From contig NZ_BMVK01000007.1 in the NCBI RefSeq assembly GCF_014650675.1, forward strand, positions 248,001 to 312,000: a stretch of DNA of 64,000 nt, given 5' to 3'. This DNA comes from Streptomyces anulatus (GTDB lineage Bacteria > Actinomycetota > Actinomycetes > Streptomycetales > Streptomycetaceae). The position numbers and the translations under genes were made by a program. Positions 35,149 to 43,838 of this stretch are shown piece after piece; within the stretch, counting starts at the first letter, position 1, and each line of letters opens with the position of its first letter. A model generated the notes under the pieces. It ran no database searches, was not told the origin of the DNA, and saw only the letters and a program-made list of their open reading frames with translations.

Positions 35149-35946
35149 TCACAGAGCCCTCCGGGCGGCGGCGATCCGCTCCGGATCCCAGCCGGGGTGC
35201 GGCAGGGAGTCCAGGAGCAGTCGTGTGTAGGGGTGCCGGGGCGCGGTGAGCACATCGGCGGTGACGCCCGCCTCGACGACCCGCCCGTGGCGCATGACGA
35301 TGACGTCGTCGGTGACGTGGCGGACCACGCCCAGGTCGTGGGTGATGAAGAGGTAGCCGATACCGCTCTGTTCGCGGATGTCGGCGAGAAGGTTGAGGAT
35401 CTGTGCCTGGACGGACACGTCGAGGGCTGCGACGGCCTCGTCCAGGACCAGGACGGCGGGCTCCACCGCGAGGGCACGTGCGATCGCGACCCGTTGGCGT
35501 TGACCGCCGGACAACTGCCCGGGCCTCGCGTCGGCCGCCCGCGTGGCGAGTCCCACGTGGCCGAGGAGTTCACGCACGCGACGCGCGGGGTCCCGGTCGG
35601 GGAAGTGCAGGCGCAGGGTCTCGCGCAGGGCCGATTCGACGGAGGTTCTCGGGTCGAGGGAGAGGTAGGGGTCCTGGAAGACCATCTGGACCTCGCGGGC
35701 GCGGGCGAGGCGGTGGGCCCGTCCGCGTTTCGGGGTGGACCGGTTCCGTCCGCCCACGACGACCTCGCCGGAGTCGGCCTGTTCGAGGCCCACGACGATC
35801 CGGGCGGTGGTGGTCTTCCCGGAGCCGGATTCGCCCACGATGCCGAGGGATCCTCCTCCGGGCAGGGTGAAGGACACGCCGTCCACGGCTCGTACGGTTC
35901 CGTAGGCACGGGTCAGGTTCACGGCCTGGAGTACGGGCTCAGACAT
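35149..35946 (-). CDS. Peptide/opine ABC transporter ATPase (DppF/OppF type)
   Basis: 265 residues. Walker A GESGSGKTT (~38-46), Q-loop MVFQDPYLSLDP, signature LSGGQRQRVAIARAL, Walker B VLVLDEAVAALD and the H-loop ITHDL are all intact. The C-terminal PRHPYTRLLLDSLP segment marks the oligopeptide/dipeptide class. It overlaps the truncated partner ATPase by 8 nt. No permease or binding-protein genes of this system remain in the window, so it is an orphan subunit unless it works with a system elsewhere. Confidence 0.9.
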   Translation of the reverse strand: MSEPVLQAVNLTRAYGTVRAVDGVSFTLPGGGSLGIVGESGSGKTTTARIVVGLEQADSGEVVVGGRNRSTPKRGRAHRLARAREVQMVFQDPYLSLDPRTSVESALRETLRLHFPDRDPARRVRELLGHVGLATRAADARPGQLSGGQRQRVAIARALAVEPAVLVLDEAVAALDVSVQAQILNLLADIREQSGIGYLFITHDLGVVRHVTDDVIVMRHGRVVEAGVTADVLTAPRHPYTRLLLDSLPHPGWDPERIAAARRAL

Positions 35947-36730
35947 CAGCGGCTCTCCCTTCGAGGTCTTCGTTGCCTTCGAGGTCTTCGATCACGTGTG
36001 GGGCCTCGATCCCTTCGAGGCGGTCGCTGTGATGACAGGCGGCCCGGTGTCCGGGTCGGTCCGGGATCGATCGGAGATCCGGCTCCTGCTGGTCGCAGGC
36101 TTCCGTGGCCTGCCGACAGCGCGGGGCGAAGGGACAACCGGTCAGGGGCGTACGCAGATCGGGCGGCTGGCCGTCGATGGCGGCGAGCCGGCCGGCGGGC
36201 GCGTCGAGGCGGGGTGTGGAGGCGAGCAGCGCCGCGGTGTAGGGGTGGCGGGGGTGGGCGAACAGGTCGTTCGCGGGGCCGCTCTCGACGATCCGTCCGG
36301 CGTACATGACGTAGACGCGGTCGCTGAGGGCGGCGGCCAGGTCGAGGTCGTGGGTGACGAACAGCAGTCCCGTACCGAATCGCCGCTGGAGCCGGGCGAG
36401 GAGGGCGACGACCTCGGCCTGGGTCGTGACGTCGAGCGCCGTGGTCGGCTCGTCCGCGAGCAGCAGGGAGGGGTCGCCCATGAGGGCCCCGGCGATCATG
36501 ACGCGCTGGAGCATGCCGCCGGACACCTGGCCCGGGTACGTGTCGAGGATGGAGTCGTCGACGCCCACGGCGTGGAGGAGTTCGGTCGCACGGGCGGTCG
36601 CGTCGGGCCTGCTCATGACCTTGGGGAGGACGACGCCTTCGGTGAGGAAGTCGCCGATGCGACGCAGCGGGTTGATGGCCGCTCGCGGGTCCTGGAAGAT
36701 CATGGCGGCCGTTCCCGCGCGCAGGGCGGC
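35939..36730 (-). pseudogene. 5'-truncated peptide ABC transporter ATPase (DppD/OppD type)
   Basis: The frame carries DppD-type sequence from just before the Q-loop (AAMIFQDPRAAINPLRRIGD) through LSGG-like VSGGMLQRVMIAGAL, Walker B LLLADEPTTALD, the H-loop VTHDLDL and the Cys-containing C-terminal segment (CPFAPRCRQATEAC). The first ~90-100 residues, including Walker A, are missing. Upstream of about 36730 the frame reads into antisense of the neighbouring deiminase gene. Without Walker A it cannot bind ATP normally. The intact tail and coupling to the next gene show it was once part of a dpp/opp operon. Confidence 0.85.
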
Positions 36731-36739
36731 CACCCGCCC

Positions 36740-37543
36740 GGCGTCATCCCTCTCGCCGTGGACGACATGTGGGCCCGCGACACGGTCCCGGTGTTCGTCG
36801 AGGAGGGGGGCGAGGTCATCGGGGTCGACTTCAACTTCAACGGCTGGGGCGACAAGCAGGAGCACACGAACGACGCCCGCGTCGGCCGCACGCTGCTCAC
36901 CAAGTACGGGATCCCGCGTGTCGAAGCCCCGCTCGTCGCCGAAGGCGGCTCCTTCGAGACCGACGGCGAGGGCACCCTGCTGATCACCGAGAGCTCGATC
37001 GTCAACGAGAACCGCAACCCGGGCCTGAGCCGGGACGACATCGAGGCCGACCTCATCGAGACCCTCGGTGTCGAGAAGGTGGTGTGGCTGAAGGGCGTGC
37101 GCGGCCAGGACATCACCGACGCCCACGTGGACAGCCTCGTACGCTTCACCGCGCCGGGCGTGGTGCTGCTGGACCAGGCCTTCCCCGGCACTCCCCCGGA
37201 CTCCTGGTCGCGCGCCGCCGACCAGGCCAGGGCGGTGCTGAGCAAGGCGACCGACGCGCGCGGCCGACGCTTCGAAGTGATCGACCTGCCGCAACCCGAC
37301 CTCGACAGGATCACCGGCGAAGGAGACGACTTCGTGTCGACCTACGCCAACTTCTACGTGGCCAACGACTCGGTCTTCATGCCCCGCTTCGGCGACCGCA
37401 AGGCCGACGACCGGGCCCGCGGAATCCTCCAGGAGCAGTTCCCCGATCGCGACATCGTGCCGGTCGTGATCGACACCGTCGCCTCCGGAGGCGGCGGCAT
37501 CCACTGCGCCACACACGACCAGCCCGGCAAGCCGGTCGACTGA
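36740..37543 (+). pseudogene. 5'-truncated agmatine deiminase-like gene
   Basis: About 267 residues of deiminase, beginning abruptly at GVIPLAVDDMWARDTVPVF and ending with GGGGIHCATHDQPGK. The first third of the family (N-terminal propeller blade) is absent and there is no start codon or ribosome site at the junction. It is a different paralogue from the intact gene at 33924, sharing motifs such as FNFNGWG and GQDIT but diverged elsewhere. The open frame that continues further upstream is only the antisense of the truncated ABC gene. Confidence 0.85.
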
Positions 37544-37958
37544 CCCCCAGCCGCCGCGCGGAACGGTCGCGGCCGCGGCGAGACGGCAGTCACCCACCCG
37601 CGCCGGACTCGTCGCCTCGGGAGCCTCCTCCTCGTCGTGGGACCTCGACCGGTCGCGGCCCTGCGCAACCCGGCGGCGCGGAATCGAGCACGGCGGCCGA
37701 CCCCATCGCCGCTATACCAAGCCGGTCTGACAACCGAGGAGCGATCGGCATCAGTTTCCGCCGCGTTCGGCACCTTGCCGCAGCCCGGTGTCATCCGCTC
37801 CGCTGCCGGCGCCCCTGCATGATCGCCGTCCCACCGAACCGCACCGTACGCCGCGGCACCTCACGCACATGGCTGGATCACGTCAGTCCGACCATCGGGA
37901 GCCGTCCCGGACTCCAGGCTTGTCGACATCAAAGGCGCCAATGGAGAGGGGTACGGAC
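37544..37958. other. 415-bp region without a supported gene
   Basis: No conserved product, strong ribosome site or hairpin is evident until GGAGAGGGG just before 37959. It should contain the promoter of the NOV-domain gene. Third-position bias is weak in all frames, and AT-rich patches are scarce. Confidence 0.45.
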
Positions 37959-40900
37959 GTGGATGCTCTCGCAGCCGCGGTAGACACGCTTCTGGAAGAT
38001 CCGGACGCATCGGTCGACGTGGACGTGCCGACCCCCGCCGAGGCCGCACGCGCTGTCCGGCTGTTCGATCAGGGGTTGCGCAGCGGCCGCGGGGTCCACC
38101 GCAAGATGGCCGAAGGCGCACTGCACGGAGCCAAGACGCTCTCGACCGACCGGCTTCAGGTCCTGTCGGAGTTCGTCCAGAACTCCGACGACACGGGAGC
38201 CGAGCAGCTGCGCATCCTGCTGCGCTCCGACCATCTGCTGATCGCCCACGACGGAGCCGGCCTGCACCTGGCCGATGTCCTCCCGCTCGGCATGCCCTGG
38301 CTCAGCGGCAAGACAGCCGACGCCGAAAGCACCGGCCGGTTCGGCATCGGGCTGTCCACGCTCAGGACTCTCACCACGGTCTGGGAGGTCCACTGCCACC
38401 CCTTCCACGTACGCTTCTCCGGTACCGGCCTCGAACCCGTGGCACCGCCGGAACTCCCCGCCGAGATCTCCGGACCCGAGTGGACCGTCTTCCGTATCCC
38501 GCTGACACCCGGCACTCTGACCGCGGGCCAGCTCCACGCATGGTTCGACGACTGGAACGACGCCTCCCTGCTCTTCCTTCGTCATCTCCGAAGCCTCGAG
38601 GTGACGGCCGGCGGGCAGAGCACCGTACTGTCCCTGATCCGGGCCGACGTGACAGAGCGTCGGCTCCTGATCGAGGGCGTCGAGCACGAGGTGAGTGTGC
38701 AGCACGCCCGGGCGACCGACGGAGCGCTGTGGCGGGTGTACACGGCCCAGGTCGAACCGCACCCCGACTGGGAGCGGAGCCACAAGGCACTGGGCCCGCT
38801 CGTACCCGTGAGTGTCGCGCTGCCCTTGGAGCACGGGGCGCACGGCAGCGTCCACGCGGGCCTTCCCGTGGCCCCGCTCGACCTGGCGGCCCGCGTCCAC
38901 ACCCAGTTCGACCCCGTTGCGAGTCGCGAGGGTTTCGCCAGCAGCCTCTTCAACACGCAGCTCGTCCCCGTGATCGCCGACCTGTGGACAGCCGCCGTAC
39001 GCGACGTTCTGGAGAGTGTGGATCACACAGCGTGGCACCTCGTGCCCCTCGCTCTCCCGTCAGGCTCCGCGCCGGCAACCCTGCTCCAGGACCGGATCCG
39101 CACCGCGCTGCTCACCCGCGCACGGCAGTCACTCGCCGCCGAACTGGCGCTGCCCGTCGCGGAGGGCGGCCCCACCGCCCTGCTGACCGAGTTCGCGGTC
39201 GAGGAGGACGCGCTGTCGGCGGTCCTCGACGCCACCGATATCGCCCGGCTCGGCGAAGCCCCGTACACCTTGCCGGCCGCCGTCCGCGACCGCGCGGGCC
39301 GCTGGCGGGAGGTCCTCTCGGACTGGCGTGCGGAGGGTGCCGCGGAGCTGCGCCCGGAGGTGCGGGTGATGGACGCGCTCAGCCTGTTCGCCGACCAGGA
39401 GTGGCAGGACACCGCGCGACTCGTGCGGCTCGCCGCCGTCGCCGTCGAGGCGGGCCTCGAGCATGCGCTGGCCGGCCGGACATGCCTGGCCACCGCCGAC
39501 GGGCGCCGGCTTCGGCCGCAACCAGCGGAGAACGCGTTCGCTGACGCGGCCGGCGGGACCACCGGCCCCTTGGACCTGCTGGGTGTCGTTCTGGACCTGC
39601 ATCCCGCCTACGCGGAGGACAATGCCTGGGCCAAGACCGTCACCGCGTGGCTGCGGCGGCGGGACTGCCTGGTCCGCCGCGACGACACAGCGGCCGTGCT
39701 GAAGATCGTCTCCCGGCTCGGAAAGGCCGGCGGACGACTTGCCGACGGCGACGAGGCGACGGAGACAGCCCGGCTCGTCGCCCTGCAGCAGGCACTCGGC
39801 GACATGCCGAAGAAGCTCCGCGACCCGCTCGGTCCGGGCATCGGACGGGCCGTTCTCCTCAACGGGATCACGTACGACAAGGACGGAACCGAACAGTCCC
39901 GCCGTGTGATGCCCGGCGCCGCCTACCTCCCCCAGGCGTTGGAGAGCGCTGACGGAGACCGGTTCGAGGTCGCTGCGCGCAGGACTCCCGGCCTCATCTG
40001 GGTGCGCCGCTCCTACGCTCGAACGCTTCTCTCCGCCGCCCGGGCAGGCGGCCTGAGCAGGACGGTCTTCCTGCGCTTGCTGGGCGTGGCCGACGTGCCC
40101 CGGGTCACTGCGGTGCGCGAGAGGTCGGCGGACACCAAGACGTACCCGGGAGACTCCCGTCTCGGCCTCGCACGGTACTGCAGGTGGTCCGCCGCGGGCC
40201 GGTGGCAGCAGCTGATGGTTGCGGGAGCCGACCACACCCTGGACGACCTGACCAGCAGCGACATCGCCGCCGTGGTCAAGAACATCGCGGCCGAGACGAA
40301 CGTGGCCGAGCGACGACGCCGCACGGCCGCCCTGCTCCGCACCCTCACCTCACTGCTGACCGCCTCGGACCAGGCCGTCGTCCCCATGGCTCGGGGCCAC
40401 TACAAGTGGAACCTCAGGGGCGAGACGGCGGCCATCTGGGTATGGCTGCTCCGGGAGACCGCCTGGCTGGAGGACGGCGTCGGCCGACTCAGGCCACCGG
40501 CCGAACTCACCCTGCGTACACCGGACACAGAGGCCCTGTACGGACCCGAGGACCCCGGATACCTGCATCCGGAGATCCATCAGGCCCTGTCCACCCGCAC
40601 GGAGGTTCTCACCGCTCTCGGTATCTCCGGCGACCCCGACGTTCCGCGGCTCATGGAACGGCTGCGTGAACTCCGGCACCGTCACGACGAGGCCGGAACC
40701 GAGGCCGACGTGCCGGACAGCCTGAGAGTGGAGGCGCTGCTGGTCTACCAGTCCCTTGCCCGACGCCTTACGCGCCGTTCGGCAGATGCGGCTCACACGG
40801 CACTGGAGAAGCAGATCCGCAACGAGTTCCGCTACGAGGACCTTGTCCTGACCGACCAGGGGTGGGCCGAATCGGGCAGGTGCTTCCAGGGGCCCGCGAT

Positions 40901-42602
40901 CCTGCGTGGGTTCCGTCCTTTCGCCCTGACCGGGTCCGACATCGATCCCCTGTGGCAGGTACTGGGCATCCCCGAACCAGGACTCGATGACCTCATCGAC
41001 GTGCTGAGGGAGATCTCCGGGACCGGCGCCATCCCGGACGCCGAGCAGGAGAGGGTCATGCTCGAGGCTCTGCGCCGTCTGCGGGACGTGATCCGCTCCG
41101 ACGAGAAGCCCATGTCGCCCGGGCTGCAGAGCAGACTGCGGAGTCTGCCGCTGTGGACCACAGCGGGCTGGGTCAAGGGCAAGGGCCGAGCGGTGTTCGC
41201 CGTGGCCGACTCCGGGGTCGAGCGGGTTCTGACCAGCCGTCTGCCGCTCTGGAAGCCGGGCGGGAACGTACAGCAGTTCACGGCACTGTTCGGTGCACTG
41301 CACATCACACCGTTGGACGTAGCGGGCGCCCAGGTCACATACGAGCCCGGAGGCACGGACACGGCCGGGGACGCCCTCCTGAACCAGTCGGCGGACGCGA
41401 GACTGACGGAAGAGTTCCGGCGAGGAGTCGCCGCGCTCCAGGACCTTCTGGTACGCGACGAGCCCGAGACGGCCGATGCCTTCACCGGCTGGACCTGGCT
41501 GGCCGGCCTGGAGGTCCGGCTGCTCCCCGGCCTGATGATCCGCCTCGACCCGGGAGACGCCCACGCACCCATCGAGCTCCCTGTCGAAGCGCAGATCGAC
41601 CGCGGTCGCAACACCCTGTTCCTGAGATCGAACGCGGCTCTGACCACCAAGGCGGGTGCGGGCACGGCCATCGCCGCCCACTTCGCGGAGGAAAGGTCGC
41701 GCGTGGGCCACAGCTGGCGGGATGTCTGGGAGGAACACCTGGTGGGGGCAGAGCCCGGGATCACGCTCACGTCGTCGGGACAGCAGGACCTCGCGGAACG
41801 GCAGCGGCTCGCCGAAGAACTGCACCGGCGCACACAGCGGACCTCTGTCCCGCCCCTGCCGAACGGTAAACAATCCGCTCAACGGGGCGCCGGCACCGGC
41901 CCGGCCGCCGTCATCCCGGCTCCCCGCAACGGTTCGGTGGCCGGGCCTTCGCCCGCGAACCCCGGATCCGGTTCCGTGCCCGGCCCACAGCAACCGCCGG
42001 CCGCACGGCCCCTGGTGGACGCGTCCACCTTCGACGCCCCGCCCGGCAGCATCACCCGCACGAGCACTCCGTGCGCACCGGCCGGCCTCCCTGGCGGTAC
42101 CGCAGGGCCGGCGAACCCCTCGCCGGGCCGACACGGAACCCCGCTCCCCCGGCCCAGGCCCGGAGGGGCCTCGCCCCGCAGCCATGCCTCACCGCTCGGC
42201 TACGCGGACCACGACAAGGAAGAGCTCGTCATCCAGGCTCTTCGCCGGATCCTGCGAGAGCGAGGAGTCGAGCTGGACGACCAGCGGGGTGCGTCCGGCA
42301 TGGGCGCCGATGCCTACGACTCGACCGGCCGCTTCTACGAGATCAAGGCCCACGGGGGTGTGGTGCCCGGCGAACTGACCCTGACACGCGCCGAGTTCGT
42401 CCGGGCCTGGAGCGAAGGCGAGAACTACACGCTCGTGATCGCCTCACACCTGGAGAAGGGCGCCGGCAGGCCGACCCTCCGCCTGGTGAACGACCCCGTA
42501 CACCGCTTCGAAGTCGAACCCCCGACGGACGTCCGTCTCAAGGGCGTACGGGACGGAACAGTGGAAGCGACCGTGTACGAGTGGCCCGGCTCGGACCGTT
42601 AG
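37959..42602 (+). CDS. Sacsin-like ATPase with C-terminal NOV/DUF3883 domain
   Basis: About 1547 residues. I prefer GTG 37959 because GGAGAGGGG lies 7 nt upstream; ATG 37941 is an alternative. An N-terminal Hsp90-like (GHKL, sacsin-type) ATP-binding domain shows the N-box EFVQNSDDTGA (~73-83), HDGAGL (~97) and the lid glycines TGRFGIGLSTL (~125). A long helical middle follows, then a Pro/Ser/Gly linker at about 1290-1400. The last ~130 residues are a NOV/DUF3883 domain (VIQALRRILRERGVELDDQR, YEIKAHGG), a PD-(D/E)xK-like fold. Such ATPase-NOV proteins occur in prokaryotic defence and stress islands. A nucleic-acid or chaperone role is plausible but not shown. Confidence 0.82.
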   Translation: MDALAAAVDTLLEDPDASVDVDVPTPAEAARAVRLFDQGLRSGRGVHRKMAEGALHGAKTLSTDRLQVLSEFVQNSDDTGAEQLRILLRSDHLLIAHDGAGLHLADVLPLGMPWLSGKTADAESTGRFGIGLSTLRTLTTVWEVHCHPFHVRFSGTGLEPVAPPELPAEISGPEWTVFRIPLTPGTLTAGQLHAWFDDWNDASLLFLRHLRSLEVTAGGQSTVLSLIRADVTERRLLIEGVEHEVSVQHARATDGALWRVYTAQVEPHPDWERSHKALGPLVPVSVALPLEHGAHGSVHAGLPVAPLDLAARVHTQFDPVASREGFASSLFNTQLVPVIADLWTAAVRDVLESVDHTAWHLVPLALPSGSAPATLLQDRIRTALLTRARQSLAAELALPVAEGGPTALLTEFAVEEDALSAVLDATDIARLGEAPYTLPAAVRDRAGRWREVLSDWRAEGAAELRPEVRVMDALSLFADQEWQDTARLVRLAAVAVEAGLEHALAGRTCLATADGRRLRPQPAENAFADAAGGTTGPLDLLGVVLDLHPAYAEDNAWAKTVTAWLRRRDCLVRRDDTAAVLKIVSRLGKAGGRLADGDEATETARLVALQQALGDMPKKLRDPLGPGIGRAVLLNGITYDKDGTEQSRRVMPGAAYLPQALESADGDRFEVAARRTPGLIWVRRSYARTLLSAARAGGLSRTVFLRLLGVADVPRVTAVRERSADTKTYPGDSRLGLARYCRWSAAGRWQQLMVAGADHTLDDLTSSDIAAVVKNIAAETNVAERRRRTAALLRTLTSLLTASDQAVVPMARGHYKWNLRGETAAIWVWLLRETAWLEDGVGRLRPPAELTLRTPDTEALYGPEDPGYLHPEIHQALSTRTEVLTALGISGDPDVPRLMERLRELRHRHDEAGTEADVPDSLRVEALLVYQSLARRLTRRSADAAHTALEKQIRNEFRYEDLVLTDQGWAESGRCFQGPAILRGFRPFALTGSDIDPLWQVLGIPEPGLDDLIDVLREISGTGAIPDAEQERVMLEALRRLRDVIRSDEKPMSPGLQSRLRSLPLWTTAGWVKGKGRAVFAVADSGVERVLTSRLPLWKPGGNVQQFTALFGALHITPLDVAGAQVTYEPGGTDTAGDALLNQSADARLTEEFRRGVAALQDLLVRDEPETADAFTGWTWLAGLEVRLLPGLMIRLDPGDAHAPIELPVEAQIDRGRNTLFLRSNAALTTKAGAGTAIAAHFAEERSRVGHSWRDVWEEHLVGAEPGITLTSSGQQDLAERQRLAEELHRRTQRTSVPPLPNGKQSAQRGAGTGPAAVIPAPRNGSVAGPSPANPGSGSVPGPQQPPAARPLVDASTFDAPPGSITRTSTPCAPAGLPGGTAGPANPSPGRHGTPLPRPRPGGASPRSHASPLGYADHDKEELVIQALRRILRERGVELDDQRGASGMGADAYDSTGRFYEIKAHGGVVPGELTLTRAEFVRAWSEGENYTLVIASHLEKGAGRPTLRLVNDPVHRFEVEPPTDVRLKGVRDGTVEATVYEWPGSDR

Positions 42603-42810
42603 AGTTTGGCGCCCCGAACAGACGCTCCACGATCCGGGGATGGCGAAACCGGGTCCGCCCTTCGCCGCGCTGGGCCCGGACCTCGCGGAGATCCGGGATG
42701 CCGCTGCGATCGCAGGGCTGAAGGCCGTGTTCGGGTCCGATCCCGCCCATATGGTCGGCCTGACGGAGCCCTCCGGCCGCGGCACGCCGCCGAGATCCAG
42801 TAGGAGAATC

Positions 42811-43153
42811 ATGACCCGGCCCACTCCTGACCAGCTCCCTACCGCTCAAGGCCCGCCTCGCATACCTGTATCTCGGCGGTACGGCTACGACCCGGACCGG
42901 ACTGAGAGGGCTCTCCCACTGGCAAGACCTTGCGTCCCTGTACCTCGACAATCTCGCGACGGCACTCACCGACGAGGACTGGCAGGAAGTCACACAACTC
43001 CCCGTGGTTCCTGGGGATCCGCTGGAGGTGACTGTGCACGACTCGCAGTCGACGCAGATCGCGGTGCAGATTCCGGTGGACGTGCCGAATGGGTGGCTGG
43101 AGGAGAACCGGCTGCGGCTTGAGCACGTGCGCAAGGCGATCGCGAAGAGATGA
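42811..43153 (+). pseudogene. Small gene with probable frameshift
   Basis: ATG 42811 has an excellent TAGGAG site. Its frame soon loses coding character, while the +1 frame from about 42840 to TGA 43151 has strong third-position GC bias. That frame has protein-like sequence (LASLYLDNLATALTDEDW, VTVHDSQSTQIAVQIPVD, LEENRLRLEHVRKAIAKR) but no start codon of its own. A one-base shift between 42825 and 42865 would join them into a ~110-residue protein. No family recognised. It could be a real mutation or a sequencing error. It lies just downstream of the NOV-domain gene and may have been its partner. Confidence 0.5.
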
Positions 43154-43311
43154 CCCGATCACGTCTGGGCGACAAGGGCTACAGCTCGAAGGCGATCCGC
43201 GCCCGGCTCCGCCGCCGCGGGATCCCGCACACGATTCCCGAGCGGGCCGACCAGATCGCCAACCGGGCCCGGCGAGAAAGCCGAGGAGGCCGCCCGCCTT
43301 CGACCACGTAT
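43150..43311 (+). mobile_element. IS5-type transposase remnant
   Basis: About 50 residues, GDKGYSSKAIRARLRRRGIP then TIPERADQIANRARR and SRGGRPP, match the C-terminal DDE region of IS5-group transposases of Streptomyces. At GGRPP the expected AFD continues only in another frame, then homology ends. No DDE residues beyond this, no terminal inverted repeats and no target duplication are seen. The ORF continues to 43551 without meaning. Confidence 0.75.
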
Positions 43312-43507
43312 CTCTGGCAACCATGCGGGGGGACCGATGCCGCCAGGATGTACGCCAGATTCCTGCCGAACACGCCCCCGGCGTCGGCCGCCTGGCAGCA
43401 GCGTGTCAGTGAGGTAGCCGACGGCGCCCCCGGTGCGACGGGCGGGGACGTCACCCGAGAGCCCCACACCCACACCAGGCGCGCTGTCGCCGCACACGAC
43501 CCCCCGT

Positions 43508-43711
43508 TCACCCGTTCAGGGCTACAAGCGCGGCGGACGTCACAGCGATAAGCGTGAGGGTGGCGGCGAACGCGGTCGCCGCGCGGGTGACGGCGGCGGG
43601 GTAGGAGCACTGATCGCGGCGTGCGAGGTAGCCGGCGCCGGCTGCCACGAGGACGGCGGCGAAGACGGACAGGGCAAGGCCGAGCAGGATCATAGCGGCG
43701 CGGTCGGACAT
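43508..43711 (-). CDS. Small two-helix membrane protein
   Basis: 67 residues from ATG 43711, with AAGGAG 8 nt upstream. Two hydrophobic helices (MILLGLALSVFAAVLVAAGA and ATAFAATLTLIAVTSAALVA) are joined by a short polar loop, LARRDQCSYPAAV. I see no catalytic motif. It is divergent from the HTH-NTPase gene, and the shared 127-bp gap carries the palindromic repeats at 43770-43814. Small membrane proteins of this shape are frequent in Streptomyces accessory DNA. An upstream in-frame ATG (43750) lacks a ribosome site. Confidence 0.65.
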   Translation of the reverse strand: MSDRAAMILLGLALSVFAAVLVAAGAGYLARRDQCSYPAAVTRAATAFAATLTLIAVTSAALVALNG

Positions 43712-43769
43712 AGTAACGAGCTCCTTGGAAACAGCAGTTGATGTCGTCATGCCGAATCTCGCGGAACTG

Positions 43770-43814
43770 CTGTTCAGCGTGGTTCGCGTGAACAGAAATA
43801 GACTTCGGTGAACA
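43770..43814. promoter_or_regulatory. Operator candidate: TGTTCA/TGAACA half-sites
   Basis: CTGTTCA and TGAACAG form a perfect inverted repeat with a 12-bp spacer (43770-43795). GTGAACA recurs 20 bp further on (43788 and 43808), two helical turns apart and on the same face. It lies between the divergent membrane-protein gene and the HTH-NTPase gene, so autoregulation by that HTH protein is the simplest idea. Confidence 0.5.
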
Positions 43815-43838
43815 CGCGACAGGCGCAGAGGGAGTGAG

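Noticed and set aside
35996..37543. One 515-residue plus-strand protein
   Set aside because: Only the part after about 36740 is deiminase; the rest is antisense of the truncated ABC gene. It is a fusion by rearrangement, not a gene.
43312..43551. Continuation of the transposase remnant to 43551
   Set aside because: Homology ends at GGRPP; the rest lacks conserved sequence and runs antisense to the small membrane-protein gene.
43784..43795. LexA/SOS box near GTTCGCGTGAAC
   Set aside because: The half-sites are in the opposite order (GTTC first), so it is not an SOS box.
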